A stretch of 47,281 nucleotides of DNA from Bacteroidota bacterium. Its GTDB lineage: Bacteria > Bacteroidota > Bacteroidia > Cytophagales > Cyclobacteriaceae. Each line of letters opens with the position of its first letter. Position 1 is the stretch's first letter. The stretch spans positions 1 to 47,281 of the forward strand of contig JAQCLE010000024.1 in the NCBI GenBank assembly GCA_027592755.1. The letters are read 5' to 3'. A model generated the notes under the pieces. That model did not search any database. It saw only the letters and a program-made list of their open reading frames with translations, and was not told the origin of the DNA. Positions 20,491-29,086 of this stretch are shown in pieces. A program made the translations under genes and the position numbers.

Positions 20491-20862
20491 TTAGAAATTT
20501 CCGATACTGAGCATTACAAGATTACAGGCATTTATAGCATCAATTTTTTTATCCAAAGCTTCCCTAAGAAATTCATCATTTTCAGCTCCCGGGTTAAAGA
20601 TTATCCGTTTCGGATTAAGTGAAAGTAAATAGTCCTTCCATTCGGCCTGATTTTTAGCTGACATGTAAATTGAGATAGTATGAATATTATCCAATGCTGG
20701 TTTGGTTCTTAAATCAAGTATTTCAATTTCACCAATTTTGCCAGACCTGATTCCTAGTGGGATTACTTTAAAAGCATGTTTCTGAAGTTGAGTAACAGCT
20801 GAATATGAATAGCGGGCAGGATTTGGGCTAGCACCGACGACAACCGCTTTCTTTTCCATCAT
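20491..20862 (-). CDS. CoA-binding domain protein
   Basis: A 123-residue Rossmann-fold protein of the CoA_binding_2 type. The nucleotide-loop pattern VVVGASPNPARYSYSAV is at the N-terminus, PLGIRSGKIGEIEI follows, and IIFNPGAENDEFLREAL lies near the C-terminus. Family members bind CoA or related nucleotides in a thiol-redox context; the biochemical role is unsettled. The ATG overlaps the stop of the MORN protein gene by one base (TAATG), so translation is coupled and the two proteins are likely made together. Confidence 0.85.
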   Translation of the reverse strand: MMEKKAVVVGASPNPARYSYSAVTQLQKHAFKVIPLGIRSGKIGEIEILDLRTKPALDNIHTISIYMSAKNQAEWKDYLLSLNPKRIIFNPGAENDEFLREALDKKIDAINACNLVMLSIGNF

Positions 20863-22694
20863 TATTGAGCTTCTCTTTTTGGACGTATCAAACCAAAATT
20901 GATACCAAAAATAAGAGGAATGGAAGTTTTGGAAGTTTTAAGATTATTAAAAATAGTATCGAAGTTTCCATTGTCTGAATAATTTGGTTTGTAATTACGA
21001 TAACCTATTCCAATTCCTACGAAAATATCAATGGTAGGACCACCATCACCAGATTTGGCTAACCATCTGTTTCCCACTATTATACCATATTCAAACCTTT
21101 TTTCTGAACTTTTGATTTGTCCGGTTGATAGGTTGGGTAAAAATGACTCAACTACCTTTGCTTTATGCGAAATACTGGTAAAGGCTAACTCATGAGCAAA
21201 ATAGAGCATTCCGAATTGGCCTTCCTTATGATAGAATTTTTGCCTTAACTGAAGGGAAAAGCCTCGTTTATAATTTTGATTAAGATCAATAGAAGAGAGA
21301 CTTTTATAGAATGGGTCACGGATCAATGTGTATTGCAATTCATATCCTAATCTTTCCTGAATGTAATACTCAGCCGATATAGGAAGTCGTCCAAAGAATG
21401 TCAAAAAAGGATTAATCGCCGCTATTCCACCTCTATATTCATTAACGATTGGTTCAAAGTATCTTAGCTTGTTATTTTTGAAACGATATTCGGGTTTTTC
21501 ATATTGAATTCGACCGGTTTCATCGGAGATACTTTCGGTGGTTTTGTATACGGGGCTTTCATCTTCGTAAATTGGATGATAGTAACCCACGATTTGACCT
21601 TCTTCGTTGAATAATTGCCATTCACCTATTTTCTTATCGTCCTTAATTGCACCTTGCGTTTTTCGGCTACCATCTGGATAATAGCCAGTATACACTCCTT
21701 CTCCGTTTCTAAACATGGCCTCTCCGTCAAGGGCACCTTCATCGTTGTAGTAAGTCCATAGACCATCATTTTTTCCATCAAAAATATGACCCAGAATTTT
21801 TAGTCTTCCATTGGAATGGAATTCTTTGTATTCCCCCTTTCCTTCATTGAATTGTCCCTCACCTTTCAATTCCCCTGTTTCGTAAAACAATTTCCAATAC
21901 CCATCTTTTAGATCATTGCTTAAATTTCCTTCGGAATTAAGACTTCCGTCTTCATAGAAATATTGCCACTTCCCCTGTCTTTTTCCAAGATTGAAATAAC
22001 CAGCAGCAGAAGTCAGCCCATTTTTATAGTAGTATCGCCATTCCCCTACCTTTAAACCCTGGCTGAACTTTCCTTCTGACTGGAGCTCACCTGTCTCAAA
22101 GTAATATTTCCACAGTCCGTCACTTTTTCCTTCCTGGTTACCTCCCTCAACTTTGAGCGAACCAGAGCTATAAAATTCTTTATAAATCCCTGTACCTTTC
22201 GTGAAGAAGGACTGACCTTTGAGTTCCCCGTCTTCATAGTAATAATTCCAAATTCCATCACGTTGTGAATCGATAAATTTTCCCTGACTCTTTATTGTTT
22301 CATTCTCATAATAAAAAATCCATTCGTTCTGTCTTTGTCCATTATAAAGTTCTCCCTCCCGGCTTTTGCTGCCGTTTTCATAATAGAACACCCATTTACC
22401 AAAATTCGTGTTGTCTTTTATTAAACCCGCCATTTTCAGGTTACCATTTTCAAAATAGTATTCCCAATTGCCTTCAGGAGCACCATTTTCATAAAAACCT
22501 TTGGCCTGAAGGTTTCCATCTATGTAGTAAAGTTCATATGGCCCCTGTAAAATATGAGATTGAGAATCCAATAGGTAGATAACTTCTTTGAGGTGTATTT
22601 CCTCACTGTCGTAAAAAGTTCTTACCTCGATACTTTGAGAATATGACCGGTAGACCACTAATAATACAAGTACAGTAACGGACAGTAACCGCAT
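20862..22694 (-). CDS. Exported MORN-repeat protein with C-terminal barrel-like domain
   Basis: The 610-residue product has a signal peptide (MRLLSVTVLVLLVVYRSYSQ). Residues about 52-375 hold 14 MORN-2 type repeats of 22-24 residues, with the consensus G-x-W-x-Y-Y-x-E-N-G-x-L-K-x-E-G. The unit with GxLKGE(x)F..GxG followed by xYKEF recurs, suggesting a higher-order period of about five repeats. The last 190 residues are beta-rich, with alternating aromatic strands (AEYYIQERLGYELQYTL, FSLQLRQKFYHKEG, DIFVGIGIGYRNYKP) like an outer-membrane barrel. MORN proteins bind lipids or proteins; YwqK-type annotations exist for such repeats but no toxin is visible here. A surface or outer-membrane scaffold is inferred. 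Confidence 0.8.
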   Translation of the reverse strand: MRLLSVTVLVLLVVYRSYSQSIEVRTFYDSEEIHLKEVIYLLDSQSHILQGPYELYYIDGNLQAKGFYENGAPEGNWEYYFENGNLKMAGLIKDNTNFGKWVFYYENGSKSREGELYNGQRQNEWIFYYENETIKSQGKFIDSQRDGIWNYYYEDGELKGQSFFTKGTGIYKEFYSSGSLKVEGGNQEGKSDGLWKYYFETGELQSEGKFSQGLKVGEWRYYYKNGLTSAAGYFNLGKRQGKWQYFYEDGSLNSEGNLSNDLKDGYWKLFYETGELKGEGQFNEGKGEYKEFHSNGRLKILGHIFDGKNDGLWTYYNDEGALDGEAMFRNGEGVYTGYYPDGSRKTQGAIKDDKKIGEWQLFNEEGQIVGYYHPIYEDESPVYKTTESISDETGRIQYEKPEYRFKNNKLRYFEPIVNEYRGGIAAINPFLTFFGRLPISAEYYIQERLGYELQYTLIRDPFYKSLSSIDLNQNYKRGFSLQLRQKFYHKEGQFGMLYFAHELAFTSISHKAKVVESFLPNLSTGQIKSSEKRFEYGIIVGNRWLAKSGDGGPTIDIFVGIGIGYRNYKPNYSDNGNFDTIFNNLKTSKTSIPLIFGINFGLIRPKREAQ

Positions 22695-22757
22695 GCTCCA
22701 AATAGCAAGTTGAAATACAAAATTAGGGTTTTGACCTAATATGATATAAAAAGTCTG

Positions 22758-23732
22758 TTAAGCGTGAGCTTGCAGCAAATCTTTTACCCAATTGTGACCC
22801 CAGTTTTCGAGTTCATCTGAAGCCCAGAGGCTTGGAAAGAAAATTACTTTTTGAAAGCGTGGAGGAAGATATTTCTGCCAATTTGTTCCTCCTGTTGCTG
22901 CAATTACCTCCGGATCACGTTGAAGGTGTCTTGCTGCTGATCGATAATGAGCTAATGGCCAGTTGATATTAGCATTTAAGTCTAATTTCCTCAACTCATG
23001 GATTATTTCTTCTGAAATGTCACTAAATGAAAAGTTATTTAATAACAATTGATTTAGATTATTGTCCTTGTGAGTTGCCATTCTTCTTATCAGTTTGTTG
23101 GAGTACTTTTCCTCAAATTGTTTCAAAGTAAGCGTCTTTTCGCCGGTTGCTAATTCAGAGGCACCTTCTTTCCAATAGATATGGTCATAGAGAATCTCAA
23201 AGTCTGATTCCTGAATTAGTGCTTCTCGATACTTAAGACTTACTAAATTGATCACATCGGTGCATCCAATTTCAATAAGCCGATATTGGGCGGATTGAAA
23301 CCCACTCGAAGGCAATAGGGACATTCTGAAATTCATAAACTCTTTACGACTCATCCCATCAACCATAATATCAAATGAGTTTGACAGTTGATCAAAATAG
23401 CGGTTCATTCTCCTGATCTTAGCCAGAAAAATCTTGTCATTGGGCTTTGTCAGGATGGTGACCTGGTGTATTTCGTGTAAGATCAGCTTAAAATAGAGCT
23501 CAGTTATTTGATGATAAATAATGAAGACCATTTCATCCTTGAATGGCGTCTTGGGTTGTTGTAGTGAAAGCAGGGTATCAAGATTGATGTAATCCCAATA
23601 TGTTAGAAAGTCTGAATGGAGTAGGCCGTCTAAATATGAGACAAGATCCTGCCCCATGGCATTATATTTTTTCTCAAGCTCGTTGAGTCTTTTTACAATC
23701 TCAGGGTCAAGATGTGAATGATCCGGAATCAT
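22758..23732 (-). CDS. kynA: Tryptophan 2,3-dioxygenase
   Basis: Heme enzyme that opens the indole ring of tryptophan to N-formylkynurenine, the first step of the kynurenine pathway. The 324-residue protein has the family segments IIYHQITELYFKLILHEI (substrate pocket), a heme-ligand region around HYRSAARHLQ, and the TGGTNWQKYLPP loop near the C-terminus that closes on the substrate. It is slightly divergent from the enterobacterial or human forms but covers the whole family. It is divergently arranged with the glutaryl-CoA dehydrogenase gene across 61 bases. Confidence 0.9.
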   Translation of the reverse strand: MIPDHSHLDPEIVKRLNELEKKYNAMGQDLVSYLDGLLHSDFLTYWDYINLDTLLSLQQPKTPFKDEMVFIIYHQITELYFKLILHEIHQVTILTKPNDKIFLAKIRRMNRYFDQLSNSFDIMVDGMSRKEFMNFRMSLLPSSGFQSAQYRLIEIGCTDVINLVSLKYREALIQESDFEILYDHIYWKEGASELATGEKTLTLKQFEEKYSNKLIRRMATHKDNNLNQLLLNNFSFSDISEEIIHELRKLDLNANINWPLAHYRSAARHLQRDPEVIAATGGTNWQKYLPPRFQKVIFFPSLWASDELENWGHNWVKDLLQAHA

Positions 23733-23761
23733 TGAGGTATTGATTTAAGTCTGTAAATTTG
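23731..23761 (+). promoter_or_regulatory. Bacteroidota-type promoter for the glutaryl-CoA dehydrogenase gene
   Basis: ATTG at 23731-23734 and TAAATTTG at 23754-23761 are separated by exactly 19 bases, matching the TTTG-N19-TAnnTTTG pattern with one mismatch. Transcription would start about 25 bases before the ATG at 23794. The -33 element touches the start codon of the divergent kynA. Confidence 0.55.
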
Positions 23762-23793
23762 CTTCTAATATCTAATTCAACAAAACACCCAAA

Positions 23794-25008
23794 ATGTCTA
23801 TTTCCCCTGATCTTGCTCAGGTAAAGAATCGAAAGGCGGACGATTTCAAGTCTCCAGATTTCTATAGACTGGATGACCTGCTAACTGAGGAGCATAAATT
23901 GGTCAGAAATTCTGTTCGCGATTTTGTTAAAAAGGAGATATCCCCTTTTATTGAAGAATGGAGCCAAATAAATTATTTTCCTCAAGCCATTGTTCCTAAA
24001 TTCGGTGAATTAGGCGCATTTGGCCCTACTATTCCCATTGAGTATGGCGGTGGTGGAATGGACTATATTTCGTATGGACTAATCATGCAGGAAATAGAGC
24101 GTGGTGATTCTGGCATGAGATCTACGGCTTCAGTTCAAGGTTCATTGGTGATGTACCCCATCTACAAATATGGTAGTGAAGAGCAAAGAAAAAAATACTT
24201 ACCTAAGCTGGCATCCGGGGAATGGCTTGGTTGTTTTGGTTTGACAGAACCTGATTTTGGATCGAATCCTTCAGGAATGGTTTCTAATTTTAAGGACATG
24301 GGAGACCATTTCCTGCTGAACGGGGCAAAAATGTGGATTTCTAATTCACCATATGCACAAATAGCTGTCGTTTGGGCTAAAAACGAGAAAGGAAGAATTC
24401 ATGGACTCATTGTTGAAAGAGGCATGGAGGGATTTACTACTCCTGAAACACATGGTAAATGGTCGTTGAGAGCGAGTTGTACGGGTGAATTGGTGTTCGA
24501 TAACGTGAAAGTACCAAAAGAGAACCTACTACCGGGTAAGAGCGGATTAGGTGCACCAATGATGTGCCTTGATTCAGCCAGGTATGGAATTGCCTGGGGA
24601 GCGATTGGTGCTGCTATGGATTGTTATGAATCAGCGAGAAAATACGCCATTGAGCGCATCCAATTTGGAAAGCCGATAGCATCCTTTCAACTCATCCAGA
24701 AGAAATTAGCCGAAATGCTCACCGAGATTACTAAAGCTCAATTGCTCAATTTGAGACTTGGGCAACTAATGAATGAAGGCAAAGCTGAATCGGTTCATAT
24801 TTCATTGGCCAAGAGAAACAATGTTGATATTGCCTTAAAAGTAGCCAGAGAGGCCCGCCAAATCCATGGAGCCATGGGGATAACAGGAGAATATCCAATA
24901 ATGAGACATATGATGAACCTTGAGTCAGTTGTCACTTATGAGGGAACACACGACATCCATTTGTTGATTTTAGGAAAAGAGACTACAGGGATAGCGGCTT
25001 TTGAATAA
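23794..25008 (+). CDS. gcdH: Glutaryl-CoA dehydrogenase (acyl-CoA dehydrogenase family)
   Basis: FAD enzyme that oxidises and decarboxylates glutaryl-CoA to crotonyl-CoA, near the end of tryptophan and lysine breakdown. The 404 residues include the acyl-CoA dehydrogenase signatures GCFGLTEPDFGSNPS and the FAD/adenine region. The glutaryl-CoA subfamily is indicated by GKWSLRASCTGELVFDNV, ARYGIAWGAIGAAMDC, LIQKKLAEMLTEIT, and the catalytic Glu in VTYEGTHDIHLLILG. It is divergent from kynA, which supports a shared catabolic role. It converges with the sodium-channel gene, with 3 bases between stops. Another short-chain acyl-CoA dehydrogenase is the less likely alternative. Confidence 0.9.
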   Translation: MSISPDLAQVKNRKADDFKSPDFYRLDDLLTEEHKLVRNSVRDFVKKEISPFIEEWSQINYFPQAIVPKFGELGAFGPTIPIEYGGGGMDYISYGLIMQEIERGDSGMRSTASVQGSLVMYPIYKYGSEEQRKKYLPKLASGEWLGCFGLTEPDFGSNPSGMVSNFKDMGDHFLLNGAKMWISNSPYAQIAVVWAKNEKGRIHGLIVERGMEGFTTPETHGKWSLRASCTGELVFDNVKVPKENLLPGKSGLGAPMMCLDSARYGIAWGAIGAAMDCYESARKYAIERIQFGKPIASFQLIQKKLAEMLTEITKAQLLNLRLGQLMNEGKAESVHISLAKRNNVDIALKVAREARQIHGAMGITGEYPIMRHMMNLESVVTYEGTHDIHLLILGKETTGIAAFE

Positions 25009-25011
25009 TAG

Positions 25012-25821
25012 TTAATTGCTGCTCACCTTTTGATCAATTTTTTCGAGCTGTTTCTTCAAACTCTCGAGTTGATCCCGGATTTTTTCATGTTCTTCGGTGA
25101 CAAAATTTTTAATCCTGTCTTCTTCGCTCTGCACTTGATCTGCATTGATCTCATTCATTGTGTTGACAACGATAGCAATAAAAATATTAAGCGTTGTGTA
25201 GGTAGCAATAAGAATAAAAGGAACAAAAAAGAAATAGGCATATGGTAACTCCCGCATCATTGGCCTGGCAATACCTGACGACCAACTCTCAAGTGTCATG
25301 ATTTGAAAAAGAGTGAAAGTGCTTGCACCCATTGAACCAAAAAATTCCGGGAATTGCTGTCCGTATAAATTGGTGCCTAAAACAGCAAAAATGTAGAAAA
25401 CGATAGCGAGCAGCAGCATTATCCATCCAATGCTTGGAATTGCTTTGAAAATCGCATCGATGATAAATCTAAGTTTAGGAACATTGTTAAGCAGTCTAAG
25501 TGTTCTCAGTATTCTAAGTGTTCTGAAAACCGCAAATGGACCTGCAACTGGCATGGCAGCAATAGCCACAATTAGAAAATCAAAAACGTTCCATCCACTT
25601 TTGAAGAAATCAAGACGATAGACAAGTAGTTTCAACAGGATTTCAGCAATAAAAATGTAAAGAATAACGGTATCTATACCTTCGAACCATGAGCCCATAA
25701 AATTCATCAGAGCAGGCGAAGTCTCCATACCGATGGTAATGGAGTTAAAAAAAATCAGATAGATAATGAAATTGTGGAATTGTTCCGAGTCAATAAATTG
25801 CTTGAGTTTCGTATCAGACAT
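25012..25821 (-). CDS. Voltage-gated sodium channel, NaChBac/NavAb type
   Basis: A 269-residue single-domain channel subunit that would tetramerise. Six membrane segments plus a pore loop are visible. The S4 voltage sensor has four arginines at every third position (Arg100, 103, 106, 109 in FRTLRILRTLRLL). The selectivity filter is TLESWS at 176-181, the sodium-selective form known from NaChBac (TLESWAS) and NavAb (TLESWS). S6 carries the hinge and ends NIFIAIVVNTMNEI, followed by a C-terminal coiled coil of about 45 residues (EEHEKIRDQLESLKKQLEKI). Such channels are found in marine and alkaliphilic bacteria. A GATCTTTG box near the start may be its promoter. Confidence 0.93.
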   Translation of the reverse strand: MSDTKLKQFIDSEQFHNFIIYLIFFNSITIGMETSPALMNFMGSWFEGIDTVILYIFIAEILLKLLVYRLDFFKSGWNVFDFLIVAIAAMPVAGPFAVFRTLRILRTLRLLNNVPKLRFIIDAIFKAIPSIGWIMLLLAIVFYIFAVLGTNLYGQQFPEFFGSMGASTFTLFQIMTLESWSSGIARPMMRELPYAYFFFVPFILIATYTTLNIFIAIVVNTMNEINADQVQSEEDRIKNFVTEEHEKIRDQLESLKKQLEKIDQKVSSN

Positions 25822-25908
25822 TGGTCAATATTCGAATTTTATCAAAGATCTGAACTGAGTTAATATGGAAACGACCTTGTGAATAAATACATCAACTTTA
25901 AGGCGAAG

Positions 25909-26958
25909 TTACTCAATGTTCCAGGTGCTACTTCCACTTAACATTTTGTCCAAATCACCTTTGCCATGCTTGGCAATCGTCTCATTTATTTGATCGGCCA
26001 TTAACTCCTCATACTGAGGTCTGTCTTCACAATACAAAACTCCAAATGGCCGTGGTAGAGTATTCTCATCTTTATAAAGTTCAAAAAATTCAGTAAGAAT
26101 ACTCGCCTTGATTTTATCAGTTTCGTCATGAACCCAAAGGTCATCTTTGGATGCGCCTTCATCCAAATTCACAATGACTGGTTTAAAACCATCCAGCTTG
26201 ATTCCTTTGTTTCCATTTTCTCCAAATATCAGGGGGTGATTACTCTCCAGGAAAAGAGTTGATTGTGGCTTTGTTGCTTTATCGGTATAGGCGAAGAAAG
26301 CCCCATCATTAAAGACATTACAATTCTGATAAATCTCGAGTAAAGATGTGCCCTTATGGCTATTGGCTTTTAAAATTGTGGCCCGTAGGTGTTGCGGATC
26401 CCGATCCATTGATCGGGCAATAAATGAACCACCAGCACCAAGGCTAAGAGATAATGGGTTGAAAGGTGTATCGATTGATCCATAAGGTGTTGATCCGGTG
26501 ATTGTTCCTTTTGGAGAAGTGGGCGAATATTGACCCTTCGTTAGGCCATAAATCTCATTATTAAAAAGCAATAGGTTAACATTGAAATTCCTCCTCAAGG
26601 CATGGATGAGATGGTTACCACCGATAGAGAGGCAGTCACCATCACCTGAAACAATCCAAACACTGAGGTCAGGCCTCACTGATTTAAGACCGCTTGCAAA
26701 TCCAGGTGCTCTCCCATGAATGCTATGTATGCCATAAGTATCCATATAATAGGGGAACCTGGCAGCACATCCTATTCCGGAAATAAATACAATATCTTCC
26801 TGTGAAAGGCCAGTTTCAGCCATCACGGTTTGTACCTGTTTGAGAATTGAATAATCACCACAGCCCGGACACCATCGTACATCCTGATCGGTTGCAAAAT
26901 CTTTGGCTGTGAGTCCAATGTTATCATTTCCCGCTATTGCTGCTTCTGCTGTTGCCAT
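25909..26958 (-). CDS. korB: 2-oxoacid:ferredoxin oxidoreductase, beta subunit
   Basis: Thiamine-diphosphate subunit of 2-oxoglutarate:ferredoxin oxidoreductase, which converts a 2-oxoacid and CoA to an acyl-CoA while reducing ferredoxin. The 349 residues show the cluster cysteines in RWCPGCGDYSI, SGIGCAARFPYY and IYQNCNVF. The TPP site is GDGDCLSIGGNHLIHALRR with LFNNEIYGLTKGQYSPTS. It lies 35 bases downstream of the alpha subunit gene and is clearly in the same operon. 2-Oxoglutarate is the family default; its position beside kynA and gcdH also allows 2-oxoadipate (inference). Confidence 0.93.
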   Translation of the reverse strand: MATAEAAIAGNDNIGLTAKDFATDQDVRWCPGCGDYSILKQVQTVMAETGLSQEDIVFISGIGCAARFPYYMDTYGIHSIHGRAPGFASGLKSVRPDLSVWIVSGDGDCLSIGGNHLIHALRRNFNVNLLLFNNEIYGLTKGQYSPTSPKGTITGSTPYGSIDTPFNPLSLSLGAGGSFIARSMDRDPQHLRATILKANSHKGTSLLEIYQNCNVFNDGAFFAYTDKATKPQSTLFLESNHPLIFGENGNKGIKLDGFKPVIVNLDEGASKDDLWVHDETDKIKASILTEFFELYKDENTLPRPFGVLYCEDRPQYEELMADQINETIAKHGKGDLDKMLSGSSTWNIE

Positions 26959-26993
26959 GTTTGAGTATATTTATATGGTATCGGTGGTAATAA

Positions 26994-28832
26994 TTAAATT
27001 AATCCAACTGCCTTGTTCTTGATTTCGTTTGCTGTAAAAGGCATCCCCTTAATTTTGTTCAAACCTACAGCATCAACAAGATATTTATCCCTCAAAACCT
27101 TAATTAACTGACCATTATTCATTTCAGGAACAAGCACATGCTTATAACTTTGGATGATAGTCCCAAGATTCTTTGGGAGTGGATTCAAATATCGAATATG
27201 CGCATGTGCGACGGAATATCCTTCTGCTATTAAATCCCTGACAACAGTTTTAATCGAACCATAGGTTGATCCCCATCCAATGATCAATAAATCACCTGAA
27301 TCCGGTCCGTTGTCCAGCTTCTGTTGAGGTGTATGTTCATTAATCTTTTCGATTTTTTCCGCCCTTAACCTGGTCATAAATTCATGATTATCCGGATCAT
27401 ATGAAACATTTCCTGTTTCGTGCTCTTTTTCAATACCACCAATTCTATGCTGCAAACCTTTCATTCCAGGTAGCGCCCATTTTCTTGATAGTTTCTCATC
27501 TCTTTTGTATGGGAGGAACACTTCATCAGATCCGTTACTTCTTGGAGTTGCCATTGATGGTTTGATTGTAGGCAGATCAGCTGATTTTGGAAACTTCCAG
27601 GGTTCTGAGCCATTGGCGATGTATCCATCTGAAAGTAACAAAACCGGAGTCATGTGTTCGATTGCAATTCGACAAGCTTCAAGAGTAGTTTCAAAACAAT
27701 CAGATGGAGATCTTGTCGAAATAACGGGCATGGGAGCCTCACCATTTCTTCCATAAAGTGCTTGAAACAAATCTGCTTGCTCTGTTTTAGTTGGTAAACC
27801 GGTTGATGGGCCTCCTCTTTGGATGTTGCAAACGACAAGAGGTATTTCCAAAATAACCGCAAGGCCAAGCGCCTCACCTTTCAATGCGATCCCCGGACCC
27901 GATGAACCCGTGACACCTAAAGCTCCGCCAAAAGATGCTCCTATTGCCGAACAGATAGCAGCAATCTCATCTTCAGCCTGAAATGTTTTGACTCCAAAAT
28001 TTTTATACTTTGCAAGCTCATGTAAAATTGTTGATGCGGGAGTAATTGGATAGCTTCCATAAAACAGTTGCAATCCCGCTTTTTGAGTGGCTGCTAACAA
28101 ACCTAGCCCGATAGCCTGGTTGCCACTAATACTACGATAAATTCCTTTTGGCAAGGGGGCTGGTCCAATTTCATATCGTGCAGTAAAAGCTTCGGCAGTT
28201 TCTCCAAAATTATATCCAGCTTTTAGAACATTAATATTGGCTTCTAACAGCTCAGGTTTCTTGGCAAACTTGGCACTTAAATAATCAATGGTTTTGTCAA
28301 GACTGCGGTTGTAGATCCAATAAACAAAACCCAGGACAAACATATTTTTTGACCTGTCTATTTCTTTTTGCCCAAGATTTGATGATTTAAGGGCTTCCCT
28401 GGTCATTTTGGTTACATCTATTGTATGGACCTCATAATCATCCAATGTTTGATTATTCAGGGGGTTGACTCCTTCCGGGTATTTCGCCAACCTTAGGTTT
28501 TTAGCATCGAATCCACCTTCGTTGGCGATGATGATACCACCCTTTTTTAGAGTACTTAAATTAGCTTTTAGGGCGGCTGCGTTCATGGTCACCAGTACAT
28601 CACATTCGTCGCCGGGTGTGTAAATATTAACACTACCAAATTTCAATTGAAACCCTGAAACCCCGGCAAGTGTGCCCTGAGGAGCCCTGATTTCAGCCGG
28701 GAAATTTGGAAAAGTGCTTATATCATTTCCGGACTGCGCTGCAGTATTAGTGAATTGACCTCCTGTCAATTGAATACCGTCCCCGGAGTCTCCGGCAAAT
28801 AAAATCGTTGCTTCTTTTAGCTGTGTTCTCAA
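26994..28832 (-). CDS. korA: 2-oxoacid:ferredoxin oxidoreductase, fused gamma/alpha subunit
   Basis: The 612-residue protein joins the gamma domain (residues about 1-200, ATILFAGDSGDGIQLTGGQF) to the alpha domain (about 225-610; GNQAIGLGLLAATQKAGL, YPITPASTILHEL, TGSSGPGIALKGEALGLAV, NIQRGGPSTGLPTKTEQADL). This fused form pairs with the KorB beta subunit. The start is a TTG at 28832, before RTQLKEATILF; no ATG lies between this TTG and the conserved gamma domain, so the rare start seems real. An upstream 250-base region separates it from the divergent 3-hydroxybutyryl-CoA dehydrogenase gene. Confidence 0.92.
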   Translation of the reverse strand: MRTQLKEATILFAGDSGDGIQLTGGQFTNTAAQSGNDISTFPNFPAEIRAPQGTLAGVSGFQLKFGSVNIYTPGDECDVLVTMNAAALKANLSTLKKGGIIIANEGGFDAKNLRLAKYPEGVNPLNNQTLDDYEVHTIDVTKMTREALKSSNLGQKEIDRSKNMFVLGFVYWIYNRSLDKTIDYLSAKFAKKPELLEANINVLKAGYNFGETAEAFTARYEIGPAPLPKGIYRSISGNQAIGLGLLAATQKAGLQLFYGSYPITPASTILHELAKYKNFGVKTFQAEDEIAAICSAIGASFGGALGVTGSSGPGIALKGEALGLAVILEIPLVVCNIQRGGPSTGLPTKTEQADLFQALYGRNGEAPMPVISTRSPSDCFETTLEACRIAIEHMTPVLLLSDGYIANGSEPWKFPKSADLPTIKPSMATPRSNGSDEVFLPYKRDEKLSRKWALPGMKGLQHRIGGIEKEHETGNVSYDPDNHEFMTRLRAEKIEKINEHTPQQKLDNGPDSGDLLIIGWGSTYGSIKTVVRDLIAEGYSVAHAHIRYLNPLPKNLGTIIQSYKHVLVPEMNNGQLIKVLRDKYLVDAVGLNKIKGMPFTANEIKNKAVGLI

Positions 28833-29086
28833 TTTGTGTCAATCTAATTATCGAAAATAAAAGACTCCCTTTGATTCTGAACAATCTTTTGCTTTGAATA
28901 CAGTCTTGTTAAAATCAGTAGGTTCAAGGATTAATAATGGGTTATTGAATTAGGATGCAATGATCGTAATTATCGGCCAAAAATTGTAAAATTGCTGAGG
29001 TTTGTTAAAGACATATTATATCAATGTCTCTCAATGAATCAAATGCTCAATATATTCTTTCAACATCACGAATCATCTCTTTACTC

